A DNA stretch of 64,000 bases from Chryseobacterium herbae (lineage in GTDB: Bacteria > Bacteroidota > Bacteroidia > Flavobacteriales > Weeksellaceae), in NCBI RefSeq assembly GCF_025154075.1, contig NZ_JAOAMU010000006.1, positions 248,001 through 312,000 on the forward strand, read 5' to 3'. Below the pieces are notes generated by a model. It had not been told where the DNA came from and searched no databases. It saw nothing but the letters and a program-made list of their open reading frames with translations. Position 1 is the first letter of the stretch. Each line of letters opens with the position of its first letter. Below, in pieces: positions 9,543-17,744 of this stretch. Position numbers and translations under genes: made by a program.

Positions 9543-9617
9543 CTTCGACTCCGCTCAGACTGACACCATTCCAAAAGCGGCTTATTATTAGTAATGTCAC
9601 ACTGAGCGAAGTCGAAG
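9543..9617. repeat. REP-like inverted repeat
   Basis: Left arm 9543-9565 (CTTCGACTCCGCTCAG then ACTGACA) and right arm 9595-9617 (TGTCACA then CTGAGCGAAGTCGAAG) are complementary at 20 of 23 positions around a 29-base loop. The CTTCGACTcCGCTCAG word recurs between genes in many Flavobacteriia. It could fold as a hairpin between the convergent siderophore operon and mocR gene. Confidence 0.7.
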
Positions 9618-9679
9618 TGTATACGATTGTTGGTAATATTGAATAGAATTTCTAAATGCACAAAAGGTTACAGTTTATG

Positions 9680-11167
9680 TTATAGCAGCTTTTTCGCATG
9701 ATCAGAAAGAATGTCAATACTCTTCTCCATTTCTTCAAAGTTAAGATTTCCAAAACCCAGTCTCATCGCCGTAAGATCTTTTGTCTGATAAAGCAATGTT
9801 TTAGGAATAAACAGATTATTCTGTGCACAGTTCCGGCTCAGTTGCATCAGATTGACGGGAACTTTCCATTCCAGCCAGAAAGCAAGACCTCCCGAAGGCT
9901 TTTGAAACTGTATAAATTCGTCCAGATTTTCCTTAAGAAGTTCTGCAAAGTGATTCCGTCTCTCCTGATAAACTTTTAAAGATTTTTTCAGATACCGGTG
10001 TATTTCTCCCTCCTCAATCATTTCACCCAAAGCTCTTTCCATTAAAATATCACCCTGACGGTCTATGATTCCGAGATATTTCCTCATTTCAACCATCAGA
10101 TTTTCCGGAGCGACAATAAAACCGGTTCGAAATCCCGGAGCCAGCGATTTTCCAAAAGATCCGATATAAATAACCATTCCTTTCGTATCCGCACTTGCTA
10201 ACGGAAGAATGGGACTTTTGTCATAATGAAATTCATAATCGTAATCATCTTCGAGAATGATAAAACCGTACTCGTGGGCAAGATCCAGCAACTCAAGTCT
10301 TCGTTGTACACTTAAAGCAACGGTAGTAGGATAGTGGTGATGCGGGGTGAGATAGAGCATCCTGATCTTCTGTTTTTTACAGGCTTCCCGGACATTTTCT
10401 ACGATAATTCCTTCTTCATCAATCGGCAGAGATACAATATTGACACCTGCTTTCTGGAAAATCATATTGACGGAAAAATAACTCAAAGCGCCTACCAATA
10501 CAGTATCTCCTGCGGAAAGTAAAATTTCAGAAACAATATAAATACTCATTTCTGTGCTTCTGGTAATGAGAAGATTGTTCTTGGAAATAGGTAACCCTCG
10601 GGACAGATTAAGGTAATGGGATAAATGTTCTTTAAAAAATTCACTGCCATCGTGATTGTAATGCCCCAACATTTTCTGGTTGGATTTTCTTCTAAGAATA
10701 GAACTGTAAAATCTGGAATGCTGTCCGATCTGAGTCAGTCTGATATCCGGAACTCCGTCATTAAAAACATATTCGCAGTCTGAATGTTCAAATGGATTAT
10801 CTAAAATATTCGAAGTTTTAAATGAAAAACCCGTTGTCTCAGGATAATTCTGAAGGTTATCTTTTTCAAAATCTTTAACCTTTACAGGTTTTTCCTGGTT
10901 TTCCCCAATGATAAAAGTTCCTTTATTGGGAAGGCTTTCAACCCAACCCTGCGCTGATAATTCATCATAAACAGCAACTGCGGTATTCCTGTGGATTTCC
11001 AGAACATCACTGAAGGCCCTGGTTCCCGGGAGCTTGGTGCCATACGGAAGAAAATCTCTCTGAATTGCATTGATCAATTGATTGGCAATCTGCATATAGA
11101 TGGAAGTCTCTGAATTTCTGTCAATTTCTATAAAACTTTCATAAGGAATTTTAACCGGACTATCCAT
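9680..11167 (-). CDS. MocR/PdxR-type GntR regulator with aminotransferase domain
   Basis: The 495-residue fusion has an N-terminal GntR winged helix (SIYMQIANQLINAIQRDF, LPGTRAFSDVLEIHRNTAVAVYDELSAQGWVES) joined to a fold-type I aminotransferase domain. The PLP site is recognisable: LYLTPHHHYPTTV, IILEDDYDYEFHYD and the lysine of YIGSFGKSLAPGFRTG. MocR proteins bind PLP or an amino-acid aldimine to sense a metabolite. They often control a divergent neighbour, which here is the diiron-bioF-bioD-bioB cluster starting 172 bases away. Whether it regulates biotin, vitamin B6 or something else is not shown. Two further MocR genes occur in this window. Confidence 0.92.
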   Translation of the reverse strand: MDSPVKIPYESFIEIDRNSETSIYMQIANQLINAIQRDFLPYGTKLPGTRAFSDVLEIHRNTAVAVYDELSAQGWVESLPNKGTFIIGENQEKPVKVKDFEKDNLQNYPETTGFSFKTSNILDNPFEHSDCEYVFNDGVPDIRLTQIGQHSRFYSSILRRKSNQKMLGHYNHDGSEFFKEHLSHYLNLSRGLPISKNNLLITRSTEMSIYIVSEILLSAGDTVLVGALSYFSVNMIFQKAGVNIVSLPIDEEGIIVENVREACKKQKIRMLYLTPHHHYPTTVALSVQRRLELLDLAHEYGFIILEDDYDYEFHYDKSPILPLASADTKGMVIYIGSFGKSLAPGFRTGFIVAPENLMVEMRKYLGIIDRQGDILMERALGEMIEEGEIHRYLKKSLKVYQERRNHFAELLKENLDEFIQFQKPSGGLAFWLEWKVPVNLMQLSRNCAQNNLFIPKTLLYQTKDLTAMRLGFGNLNFEEMEKSIDILSDHAKKLL

Positions 11168-11207
11168 AATATTAAAACTGGCACCTTTTAATGGTCCGGC
11201 AATATAC

Positions 11208-11215
11208 TAATTTTG
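11208..11215 (+). promoter_or_regulatory. Putative -7 element upstream of the biotin cluster
   Basis: TAATTTTG matches the Bacteroidota TAnnTTTG -7 consensus and points towards the diiron-bioF operon. A TGGTCCGG word lies just upstream at 11193-11200, a possible MocR-type site. No good -33 TTTG is present at the usual distance. Confidence 0.4.
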
Positions 11216-11339
11216 GTTCAAAATAAAATAAGAAGTTACGAGTTGCGGGTTACAAAATAATAATTCGAGTTAATATAGAAGACTAAATTATAAAACCCGA
11301 ACTCAAACCTCGAATCACGTAACCCGAAACAATAAATTT

Positions 11340-11963
11340 ATGGAATTTCATCAACTGCTAGAAAAAATCGTCCAGGACGGCGGAACTCACGCCAAATGGC
11401 TGAATACGCTTTCGTTCATGGAAAATGCCGGTGCCAGAAAGATCTCTAAGTGTGAGCATCCGGTTTCTGTCACGCTGATCCAGCTGAAACACGCTGCTGA
11501 AGAGCATCGTCACGCTTATTATCTAAAAAAACAGATTTTAAAGATAGATCCCGAATTGTGTAAAACCTATGAAGCAAACGAACTTCTGGCTCCGGTCGCT
11601 ACCCGACAGTATCTTCATTCGCTGGATGTAAAAGCCTGTAGATACCTTCAGACGGTATTTAACCTGAATAAAGAAGAATTGAAATATGCAGCTTATCTTT
11701 TTGTGACGTATGCAATTGAAGTCCGTGCAGATGAATTGTATCCGGTTTATCAGGATATTCTGACCAAAGAATCTTCGAAAATTATGGTGAAATCTATTAT
11801 TCTGGAAGAGGAAGGACATCTTGAAGAAATGATTAATCAGTTAAATGAATTTTCTCCAGATTGGAATCAGCATGCAGAAAATATTCTGACGATAGAAAAA
11901 GAACTGCATGATCAATGGATTAATGCCATTGCAGAGGAAGTTTCACAGTTAGATTATGCTTAA
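11340..11963 (+). CDS. Ferritin-like diiron-carboxylate protein in the biotin operon
   Basis: The 207-residue all-helical protein has a ligand set typical of ferritin-like diiron proteins, one pair on each of two helix pairs: Glu28 (SFMENAG), Glu55-x2-His58 (AAEEHRHAYYL), Glu127 (YAIEVRADELYPVY) and Glu157-x2-His160 (ILEEEGHLEEM). I do not recognise a named family. Its stop overlaps the bioF start by 8 bases, so the two are coupled. This places it in biotin synthesis, yet no known biotin step uses such a protein. Oxidative formation or release of a pimeloyl precursor, analogous to what the P450 BioI does, is a hypothesis. Iron storage or peroxide protection for BioB are alternatives. Confidence 0.75.
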   Translation: MEFHQLLEKIVQDGGTHAKWLNTLSFMENAGARKISKCEHPVSVTLIQLKHAAEEHRHAYYLKKQILKIDPELCKTYEANELLAPVATRQYLHSLDVKACRYLQTVFNLNKEELKYAAYLFVTYAIEVRADELYPVYQDILTKESSKIMVKSIILEEEGHLEEMINQLNEFSPDWNQHAENILTIEKELHDQWINAIAEEVSQLDYA

Positions 11964-13056
11964 AAAATTTGAGGAAGTGCTTGACAAAAGAAAAGAAGCG
12001 GGCATATTAAGAACTTTAAAACCCAAATCAGCTGGTGTAGACTTTTATTCCAACGATTACCTTGGCTTGGCAGGAAATGAAGAACTTCAGGAACAACTGC
12101 TTCAGAAAGTTCAGGAAAAGCCTAAACTTCTTTCAGGAAGCTCCGGTTCAAGACTGATCAGCGGAAACAGCAATACAACTGATGAAACGGAAAGGTACAT
12201 TGCTGAACAGCATAAATATCCTGCAGCGTTGCTTTTTTCTTCCGGCTACAATGCGAATCTTGCTTTATTTTCAACGCTGCCGGACCGTCACGACACGATT
12301 ATTGTTGATGAACAGATTCATCGTTCGGTTCATGATGCGTGCAGGATGTCTCATGCCAGGAAATTAAAATTCCGTCACAATGATCCGGAAGATTTGGAAA
12401 GTATCCTGAAAAAGCAGACCGGACCTTGTTATATCGCTATAGAAAGTCTTTATTCCATGGATGGAGACCTTGCGCCTCTTCAGGAAATTTCATCTTTAGC
12501 AAAAAGGTATAATGCTGCACTGATTATAGACGAAGCCCATGCTTTCGGAGTTTTCGGATTTGGTTTGATTGAGAAATACCAGTTGCAAAATGATGTTTTT
12601 GTCACCGTAATAACCTATGGAAAAGCTTTAGGAGCCCATGGAGCGGCTATCCTTTGTGATGAAACCGTAAAGTCCTATTTAGTGAATTTTGCGTCTCCTT
12701 TCATCTATACGACAGCGGCACAGGATTTTTTATGGATGGCTATTAAAACTGGCTATGAATTTTTAAAACAAAAACCGGAACTGTCAAAAAAGCTTCACAA
12801 AAACATAGAAATTTTTAGAAATCAAAATATAGACACACCTTCTTCAGAAATGAGCCCGATACAGGCTGTATTAGTTCCAGACAATCAGCAATTAAGAAGC
12901 TTACAGAAAACATTATCTGACAATGATTTCTTAACCTACGCCGTCTACAGTCCAACGGTAAAAATAGGAACCGAAAGACTCAGAATATGCCTCCATAGCT
13001 TCAATACCGAAAAAGAAATTGAAAAACTCACCGGAATCATCAAAGCATTCATTTAA
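11956..13056 (+). CDS. bioF: 8-amino-7-oxononanoate synthase
   Basis: BioF is the PLP enzyme that condenses pimeloyl-ACP (or CoA) with L-alanine, the first step of the conserved biotin ring pathway. The 366-residue protein shows the alpha-oxoamine synthase pattern: FYSNDYLGLAGN at the N-terminus, LLSGSSGSRLISGN, the PLP-stacking and aspartate motif LIIDEAHAFGVFG, and the Schiff-base lysine in TYGKALGAHGAAI. It is slightly shorter than the usual 380-390 residues, mostly at the N-terminus. The start overlaps the diiron gene by 8 bases; bioD follows after 52 bases. Close paralogues (Kbl, SPT) are possible in principle, but the bioD-bioB-bioA context settles it. Confidence 0.93.
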   Translation: MLKKFEEVLDKRKEAGILRTLKPKSAGVDFYSNDYLGLAGNEELQEQLLQKVQEKPKLLSGSSGSRLISGNSNTTDETERYIAEQHKYPAALLFSSGYNANLALFSTLPDRHDTIIVDEQIHRSVHDACRMSHARKLKFRHNDPEDLESILKKQTGPCYIAIESLYSMDGDLAPLQEISSLAKRYNAALIIDEAHAFGVFGFGLIEKYQLQNDVFVTVITYGKALGAHGAAILCDETVKSYLVNFASPFIYTTAAQDFLWMAIKTGYEFLKQKPELSKKLHKNIEIFRNQNIDTPSSEMSPIQAVLVPDNQQLRSLQKTLSDNDFLTYAVYSPTVKIGTERLRICLHSFNTEKEIEKLTGIIKAFI

Positions 13057-13108
13057 ACCAAACTTAAGACCCGAATCACGTATCTCGCACCTCGAAACAC
13101 ACATCCGA

Positions 13109-13723
13109 ATGACCCAACTATTTATCACCGGCATTGGCACCGAAGTAGGAAAAACAATCTGCTCTGCCGTTTTAACGCAATATTTTAAAGCTGATTACTG
13201 GAAACCTGTGCAATCCGGAGATCTCGACTACACGGACAGCCATAAAATAGCTTCATGGACAGAAAATACGGTCTGTCATCTGGAAACCTACCGTTTTAAG
13301 CTGGCTGCATCACCGCATCAATCGGCACGGGAAGAAAATGTACATATCGATCTTTATCAGTTTCATCTGCCTGAAACACAGAACAGCCTTATTGTAGAAG
13401 GGGCCGGAGGATTGATGGTACCCCTTACAGACGATATTTTCATGATTGATCTCATTGAAAAACTGAATCTTCCGGTGGCATTGGTAGTGAGGAATTATTT
13501 AGGATGTATTAATCATACTTTGCTTTCCATCATGGCATTAGAACAGAAAAAACTTAAACTGGAATATCTCATCCTCAACGGAGTTTTTCCTCCGGATACC
13601 GAAAGAGTGATTAGAAACTTTATTAAAAAAGAAACAAGGATCATCCGTATTCCTGAAATTGACCAAACCACAAAAGACAGTATTCAAAATGCTGCAGAAC
13701 AATTAACAAAAACAAAATTATGA
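13109..13723 (+). CDS. bioD: Dethiobiotin synthetase
   Basis: BioD closes the ureido ring of dethiobiotin from 7,8-diaminopelargonate, CO2 and ATP. The 204-residue protein begins with the family P-loop MTQLFITGIGTEVGKT and carries YWKPVQSGD (substrate lysine), LIVEGAGGLMVPL and the later NGVFPPDTER, all in family order. An ATG at 13019 gives a longer frame, but its first 30 residues run through bioF and a low-complexity spacer. The ATG at 13109 places the P-loop at the expected position. The stop overlaps the bioB start (ATGA). Confidence 0.94.
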   Translation: MTQLFITGIGTEVGKTICSAVLTQYFKADYWKPVQSGDLDYTDSHKIASWTENTVCHLETYRFKLAASPHQSAREENVHIDLYQFHLPETQNSLIVEGAGGLMVPLTDDIFMIDLIEKLNLPVALVVRNYLGCINHTLLSIMALEQKKLKLEYLILNGVFPPDTERVIRNFIKKETRIIRIPEIDQTTKDSIQNAAEQLTKTKL

Positions 13724-14712
13724 TAATGGACAAAAAAACAACCGTAAGAAACAACTGGACAAAAGAAGAAATAGAAGAAATTTATCACCAGCCTTTGCTG
13801 GAACTGATTTATAAGGCATCCACCATTCACCGTGAATGGCATGATCCGTCAGAAGTACAGATCTCCACCTTATTATCCATCAAAACAGGAGGATGTCCTG
13901 AAGACTGCTCGTACTGTGGTCAGGCTGCCCGTTATCACACCAATATTAAAGTGCAGGCATTGCTACCTACGGAAACCGTTATTGCCCACGCTCAAAAAGC
14001 AAAAGACAGCGGTTCATCCCGTTTCTGTATGGCTGCCGCCTGGCGTGAAGTCCGAAACAACCGTGATTTTGACCGGGTAATCGATATGGTAAAAGGAGTG
14101 AATGAGCTGGGACTTGAAGTGTGCTGTACTTTGGGAATGCTTACCGAAGAGCAGGCTATTCGTCTTCAGGAAGCAGGTTTATATGCTTACAACCACAATC
14201 TGGATACTTCTGAGCAGTATTACGAAGAAATCATTTCAACAAGAACCTTCGATAACAGAATCAATACAATCAATAACGTAAGAAATGCCGGAATAACGGT
14301 ATGTTCAGGAGGAATTATAGGTCTTGGAGAAACGCATAGGGATAGAATTTCGATGCTTTTAACTTTAGCAACCATGCCAAAGCATCCGGAATCAGTTCCC
14401 ATTAACGCTTTAGCCCGAGTTGCAGGAACGCCCCTTGAAGACAACGAAAAAGTAGACGCTTGGGAAATGGTGAGAATGATCGCTACCGCAAGGATTGTTA
14501 TGCCATCCTCAATGGTCAGATTAAGCGCAGGACGTATCGAAATGAACGAAACAGAACAGGCGTGGTGCTTTATGGCCGGAGCTAATTCTATCTTTACGGG
14601 AGAAAGAGAAACCTTACTGGTAACACCAAATCCGGGCGTTTCCGAAGATATGCAGATGCTGGAAAAGCTGGGTCTGAAACCGATGAAAATGAAGGAGACT
14701 AATTGTTGTTAA
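13720..14712 (+). CDS. bioB: Biotin synthase (radical SAM)
   Basis: BioB inserts sulfur into dethiobiotin using a radical-SAM [4Fe-4S] cluster and an auxiliary cluster. The 330-residue protein has the diagnostic CPEDCSYCGQ motif with Cys59, Cys63 and Cys66, followed by SSRFCMAAAWRE, YNHNLDTSEQYY, CSGGIIGLGET and the Arg of VRLSAGR. The length is normal for the family. The ATG overlaps the bioD stop; a second ATG two codons later (13726) is equally possible. The last residues end in a CC pair. Confidence 0.96.
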   Translation: MIMDKKTTVRNNWTKEEIEEIYHQPLLELIYKASTIHREWHDPSEVQISTLLSIKTGGCPEDCSYCGQAARYHTNIKVQALLPTETVIAHAQKAKDSGSSRFCMAAAWREVRNNRDFDRVIDMVKGVNELGLEVCCTLGMLTEEQAIRLQEAGLYAYNHNLDTSEQYYEEIISTRTFDNRINTINNVRNAGITVCSGGIIGLGETHRDRISMLLTLATMPKHPESVPINALARVAGTPLEDNEKVDAWEMVRMIATARIVMPSSMVRLSAGRIEMNETEQAWCFMAGANSIFTGERETLLVTPNPGVSEDMQMLEKLGLKPMKMKETNCC

Positions 14713-14804
14713 CGAGGTTCGGGATGCGGGGTACGGGTTGGTTTATAGAACTATCATCTCTACTAACTTCCAGCCTCTAATTTCTAACTTCTAATTCAAA
14801 AAAA
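14713..14804 (+). other. Low-complexity spacer between bioB and bioA
   Basis: The 92-base spacer consists of repeated words: GAGGTTCGGGATGCGGGGTA followed by CTAACTTCC and CTCTAATTTCTAACTTCTAA. The same words occur in other intergenic spacers of this window (11225-11335, 13060-13105, 25190-25219). No promoter or hairpin was recognised, so bioA may still be read through from bioB. Confidence 0.5.
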
Positions 14805-16130
14805 ATGAAAACATTAATACAAACCCAACTTGCCGAAAGGGATAAAGCCGTCAACTGGCATCCTTACACGCAGATGAAAACGGCTGGTGATGCAGTGCCC
14901 ATTGTAAAAGGGAAGGGTGTTTATTTATATGATGAGGATGGGAAAAAGTATATCGATGCGGTTTCGTCATGGTGGGTGACATTGCACGGCCATGCCCATC
15001 CTTATATTGCAGAACGTGTTTTTCAGCAGCTGAATACGCTGGAGCAGGTTATTTTTGCAGGTTTTACGCATGAACCGGCTGTTCAGTTGTCAGAAAACTT
15101 GCTAAAACTGCTTCCCGAGAATCAGAAAAAGGTTTTTTATTCGGATAATGGCTCAACGGCGGTGGAAGCGGCACTGAAAATGTGCATTCAATATGCCTAT
15201 AATTCAGGGAAAGAAAAGACTAAAATCCTGGCTTTTAAAAATGCTTATCACGGTGATACGTTCGGGGCCATGTCTGTGAGCGGAAGAAGTGTCTGGACAA
15301 AACCTTTCGGAAGCATGTTGTTTGAAGTCGTATTTATTGATACACCCAACGCTGAAAACCTGGAAAGCTTAAAAATTCAGATCCGTGAACTTGCAGAAGA
15401 AACGGCCTGTTTTATTTACGAACCTCTGGTACAAGGTGCTGCAGGTATGTTGATGTACGAAGCTAAACATTTGGATGAACTGATGAAGTTCTGCAGAGCT
15501 GAAGAAATTCTGATGATTCAGGACGAAGTATTTACAGGTTTCGGAAGAACCGGGAAACTTTTTGCAGCTAATCATCTGACAGAAATGCCGGATATTATGT
15601 GCTTTTCAAAAGGCCTTACCGGTGGAACAATGCCTATGGGAATTACCACCTGTTCTCAGGATATCTTCAATGCGTTTTTATCTGATGACAAGTACAAAAC
15701 CCTGTTTCACGGACATTCTTTTACGGCCAATCCTCTAGCATGTACAGCAGCGTTGGCCAGCATGGAACTTCTATTACAGGAGGAAACATTAGCCGCCATT
15801 GACCGTATCAGCAGACAGCATTCAGATTTTTCTAAAATTCTTTCAAAGCACTCAAATGTTGAAAATGTACGTCAGACCGGAACTATTCTGGCTTTTGAGT
15901 ATAAAACAGACCAAAATACTTCTTATTTTAATCAGATTGGAAAGGTTCTCTATGATGAATTTCTGGAACGCGGGATCATTATGCGTCCGCTCGGAAATGT
16001 TATGTATTTGGTTCCGCCGTATTGCATTACATCAGAAGAACTGAATTTTATTTATCAAAATATACTAGAGGTGCTGGATGCCTTTAAGAATCCAGATCAT
16101 TGCCCCATTGATGCAGCTGATCAAGAATAG
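14805..16130 (+). CDS. bioA: Adenosylmethionine-8-amino-7-oxononanoate aminotransferase
   Basis: BioA converts KAPA to 7,8-diaminopelargonate, using SAM as amino donor and PLP as cofactor. The 441-residue class III aminotransferase shows WHPYTQMK, the BioA-specific DAVSSWWVTLHGHAHP, YSDNGSTAVEAALKM, AYHGDTFGAMSVSG, IQDEVFTGFGRTG and the PLP lysine in CFSKGLTGGTMPMG. The SSWW motif separates it from ornithine or GABA aminotransferases. Gene order bioF-bioD-bioB-bioA gives all four late biotin steps. Its last 47 bases overlap, on the other strand, a decayed HxlR gene, so its C-terminal tail (HCPIDAADQE) is unusual and may have been extended by that junction. Confidence 0.95.
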   Translation: MKTLIQTQLAERDKAVNWHPYTQMKTAGDAVPIVKGKGVYLYDEDGKKYIDAVSSWWVTLHGHAHPYIAERVFQQLNTLEQVIFAGFTHEPAVQLSENLLKLLPENQKKVFYSDNGSTAVEAALKMCIQYAYNSGKEKTKILAFKNAYHGDTFGAMSVSGRSVWTKPFGSMLFEVVFIDTPNAENLESLKIQIRELAEETACFIYEPLVQGAAGMLMYEAKHLDELMKFCRAEEILMIQDEVFTGFGRTGKLFAANHLTEMPDIMCFSKGLTGGTMPMGITTCSQDIFNAFLSDDKYKTLFHGHSFTANPLACTAALASMELLLQEETLAAIDRISRQHSDFSKILSKHSNVENVRQTGTILAFEYKTDQNTSYFNQIGKVLYDEFLERGIIMRPLGNVMYLVPPYCITSEELNFIYQNILEVLDAFKNPDHCPIDAADQE

Positions 16131-16305
16131 GGTCTAATTTCCGGGCTTTATCTGTCAACTTATAATAAACTTCAGGAGGAAAATTGTAGACTTCAATCCG
16201 TTGAATCATATAATTTTCCTCCATTTGTTTTAGCCGTTCCGAAAGCACTTTTCTTTGAAACTCTGGGCATTTTACATAATTTAGCCTATTAAAATTTTGA
16301 TACAA
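16084..16305 (-). pseudogene. HxlR-type winged-helix regulator remnant (internal deletion)
   Basis: The 73-residue frame has the C-terminal half of an HxlR regulator: FQRKVLSERLKQMEENYMIQ, the YNFPPEVYYKLTD wing, and LDPILDQLHQWG. Normal HxlR proteins have about 40 further residues (the 'IGGKWKLLIL' helix-turn-helix start) between the initial CP and the QKVLxxRL helix. Here KCPE runs straight into FQRKVL, so the recognition region appears deleted. The gene also overlaps the 3' end of bioA. HxlR proteins normally control stress or detoxification genes; this one is probably non-functional. Confidence 0.65.
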
Positions 16306-16835
16306 TGACTCTTGAAACAGAAAGACTCCTTCTCCGAGATCTTCATATGGATGATAAGGAAGCTATTTTCGGATACCGTTCTGATGCGGAAACGAATAAA
16401 TTTCAAAGCTGGATTCCGAAAACATTAGAAGAAGTGGAAGCATTTATAACCAGAAATTTTAAGGAATTCAATCAGCCGGAAACATGGTATCAGTTGCTGA
16501 TTACAGATAAGGAAACGAAAGAAATCATCGGTGATGTCGGCGTACATTTTATCGACGGTGATCAGGTGGAATTTGGAATCACACTAAGCAAGAAATACCA
16601 TCATAAAGGATATGCTTCAGAAGCGCTTAAAGGCTTGACTGATCTGATGTTTAAAGATCTTAAAAAGCACAGAATCACCACCTCCATTGATCCTGATAAT
16701 GCAAGTTCATTGCAGTTGATGGAACGCATAGGTTTCAGAAAGGAAGGGCATTTTATTAAAAGCCTTTACATCAATGGTCTTTGGGTAGATGATGTGATTT
16801 ATGCAATCCTTGCTGAGGAATGGATGAACAAGTAA
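16305..16835 (+). CDS. GNAT acetyltransferase, RimJ/RimL type
   Basis: The 176-residue protein starts TLETERLLLRDLHMDD, the usual opening of RimJ/RimL-like N-acetyltransferases. It carries the acetyl-CoA pyrophosphate loop in KKYHHKGYASEALKGL (about residues 95-110) and a C-terminal SLQLMERIGFRKEGHF. Such enzymes acetylate N-termini of proteins, peptides or small amines; the substrate is unknown here. It starts where the divergent HxlR remnant begins, so the two probably once formed a regulator-target pair. Confidence 0.88.
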   Translation: MTLETERLLLRDLHMDDKEAIFGYRSDAETNKFQSWIPKTLEEVEAFITRNFKEFNQPETWYQLLITDKETKEIIGDVGVHFIDGDQVEFGITLSKKYHHKGYASEALKGLTDLMFKDLKKHRITTSIDPDNASSLQLMERIGFRKEGHFIKSLYINGLWVDDVIYAILAEEWMNK

Positions 16836-16876
16836 GAGGCGGCTGAGGCACTCGAAGCCACCTTTCCAAACAGGCT

Positions 16877-17623
16877 ATGGCTCATTTTTTGGATGCTCTT
16901 TCTAAATTAATATCTATGCTGGCTTTATTTCTCTTAGAACTTAACTGGAAAGAATTATTGATGGGACATGAAGAATGGTCTTTCCTTCTGGAAATCATTC
17001 TCCGGACTGCCATTATGTTTCTGGCTATTATCATTGGCTTAAGGGTTTTGGGTAAAAGAGGCGTGAAGCAGCTTTCTATTTTCGAACTGGTCGTTATTAT
17101 CGGTTTAGGTTCTGCGGCTGGTGATCCTATGTTCAACAAAGATGTGGGAATTGTCTCTTCAATCCTGGTTTTTGTTGTTATTATTCTTTTATATACGATT
17201 ATTACTTTTTTCATTGCCAAGAGCAAACGTTTTGAAAAGCTGGTGGAAGGTGCTTCGGCCTGCCTGATTCGTGATGGAGAATTTGCTATAGATAATTTTA
17301 AAAAGGAAAATCTCGGCAGCGATGAGTTCTTTGCTGAGCTCAGACTAAAAGGTGTTTCACAACTCGGACAGATTGAAATAGCTATTGTAGAAAGCTCCGG
17401 AGAGATCAGCCTATTTTTTCATGAAGATCAGGCAGTGAAATATGGGCTTCCGATTATGCCTGATTCATTAGAAAATCCACTAAAAATAATCCCTAAAGAA
17501 AGCCGTTATTCCTGTATATTCTGTGGACATACAGAATTTAAAACAGAAGGAAATGCAGGAAACTGCTCAAAATGTCAAAAAGATGAATGGGTGGAAGCAA
17601 GCAATAAAAGAAGAGTGACGTAG
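16877..17623 (+). CDS. DUF421/YetF-like membrane protein with C-terminal zinc ribbon
   Basis: The 248-residue protein has an N-terminal hydrophobic region of about three helices (residues about 10-115), including LRVLGKRGVKQLSIFELVVI, characteristic of the DUF421 (YetF/YcaP) family. A soluble alpha/beta domain follows (ACLIRDGEFAIDNFKKENL, DEFFAELRLKGVSQLGQIEIAI). Unusually, the tail holds CIFCGH and, 15 residues later, CSKCQ, a four-cysteine zinc-ribbon-like knuckle that I do not know as a regular part of DUF421. Function is unknown in detail; homologues are linked to membrane or spore-envelope functions in Bacillus. Confidence 0.85.
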   Translation: MAHFLDALSKLISMLALFLLELNWKELLMGHEEWSFLLEIILRTAIMFLAIIIGLRVLGKRGVKQLSIFELVVIIGLGSAAGDPMFNKDVGIVSSILVFVVIILLYTIITFFIAKSKRFEKLVEGASACLIRDGEFAIDNFKKENLGSDEFFAELRLKGVSQLGQIEIAIVESSGEISLFFHEDQAVKYGLPIMPDSLENPLKIIPKESRYSCIFCGHTEFKTEGNAGNCSKCQKDEWVEASNKRRVT

Positions 17624-17744
17624 GTCAATACATGAGTAATGAGTGATAGTGCTCAGATTTAATAGTTTTCCTTATTTCTTCACCTTAATCTGACATCTCT
17701 TGTCTCGCGTCTGAAATCTGAAATCTGAAATCTAATATCTTGCA

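Larger units (their letters stand above)
8723..9679. other. Non-coding repeat block
   Basis: About 950 bases carry no convincing gene. The block is built from diverged repeated pieces: the word GTAAATCCGTGTCATCCGTG occurs at 8774 and 9010, and a longer unit at 8821-8960 recurs at 9247-9383. An inverted repeat lies at 9543-9617. Similar 'cgcagattaaaaagat' and 'aaatccgtgtcatccgtg' phrases are common between genes in Bacteroidota, so this looks like dispersed intergenic repeats and not a decayed gene. The only ORF (9349-9600, minus) lacks gene-like composition. Confidence 0.6.

Noticed and set aside
9349..9600. 83-residue minus-strand ORF in the repeat block
   Set aside because: It lies in repeat DNA, includes part of the REP-like hairpin and has no recognisable motif.
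11168..11339. BirA biotin operator before the biotin cluster
   Set aside because: No TTGTAAACC/GGTTTACA-type dyad was found in this gap.
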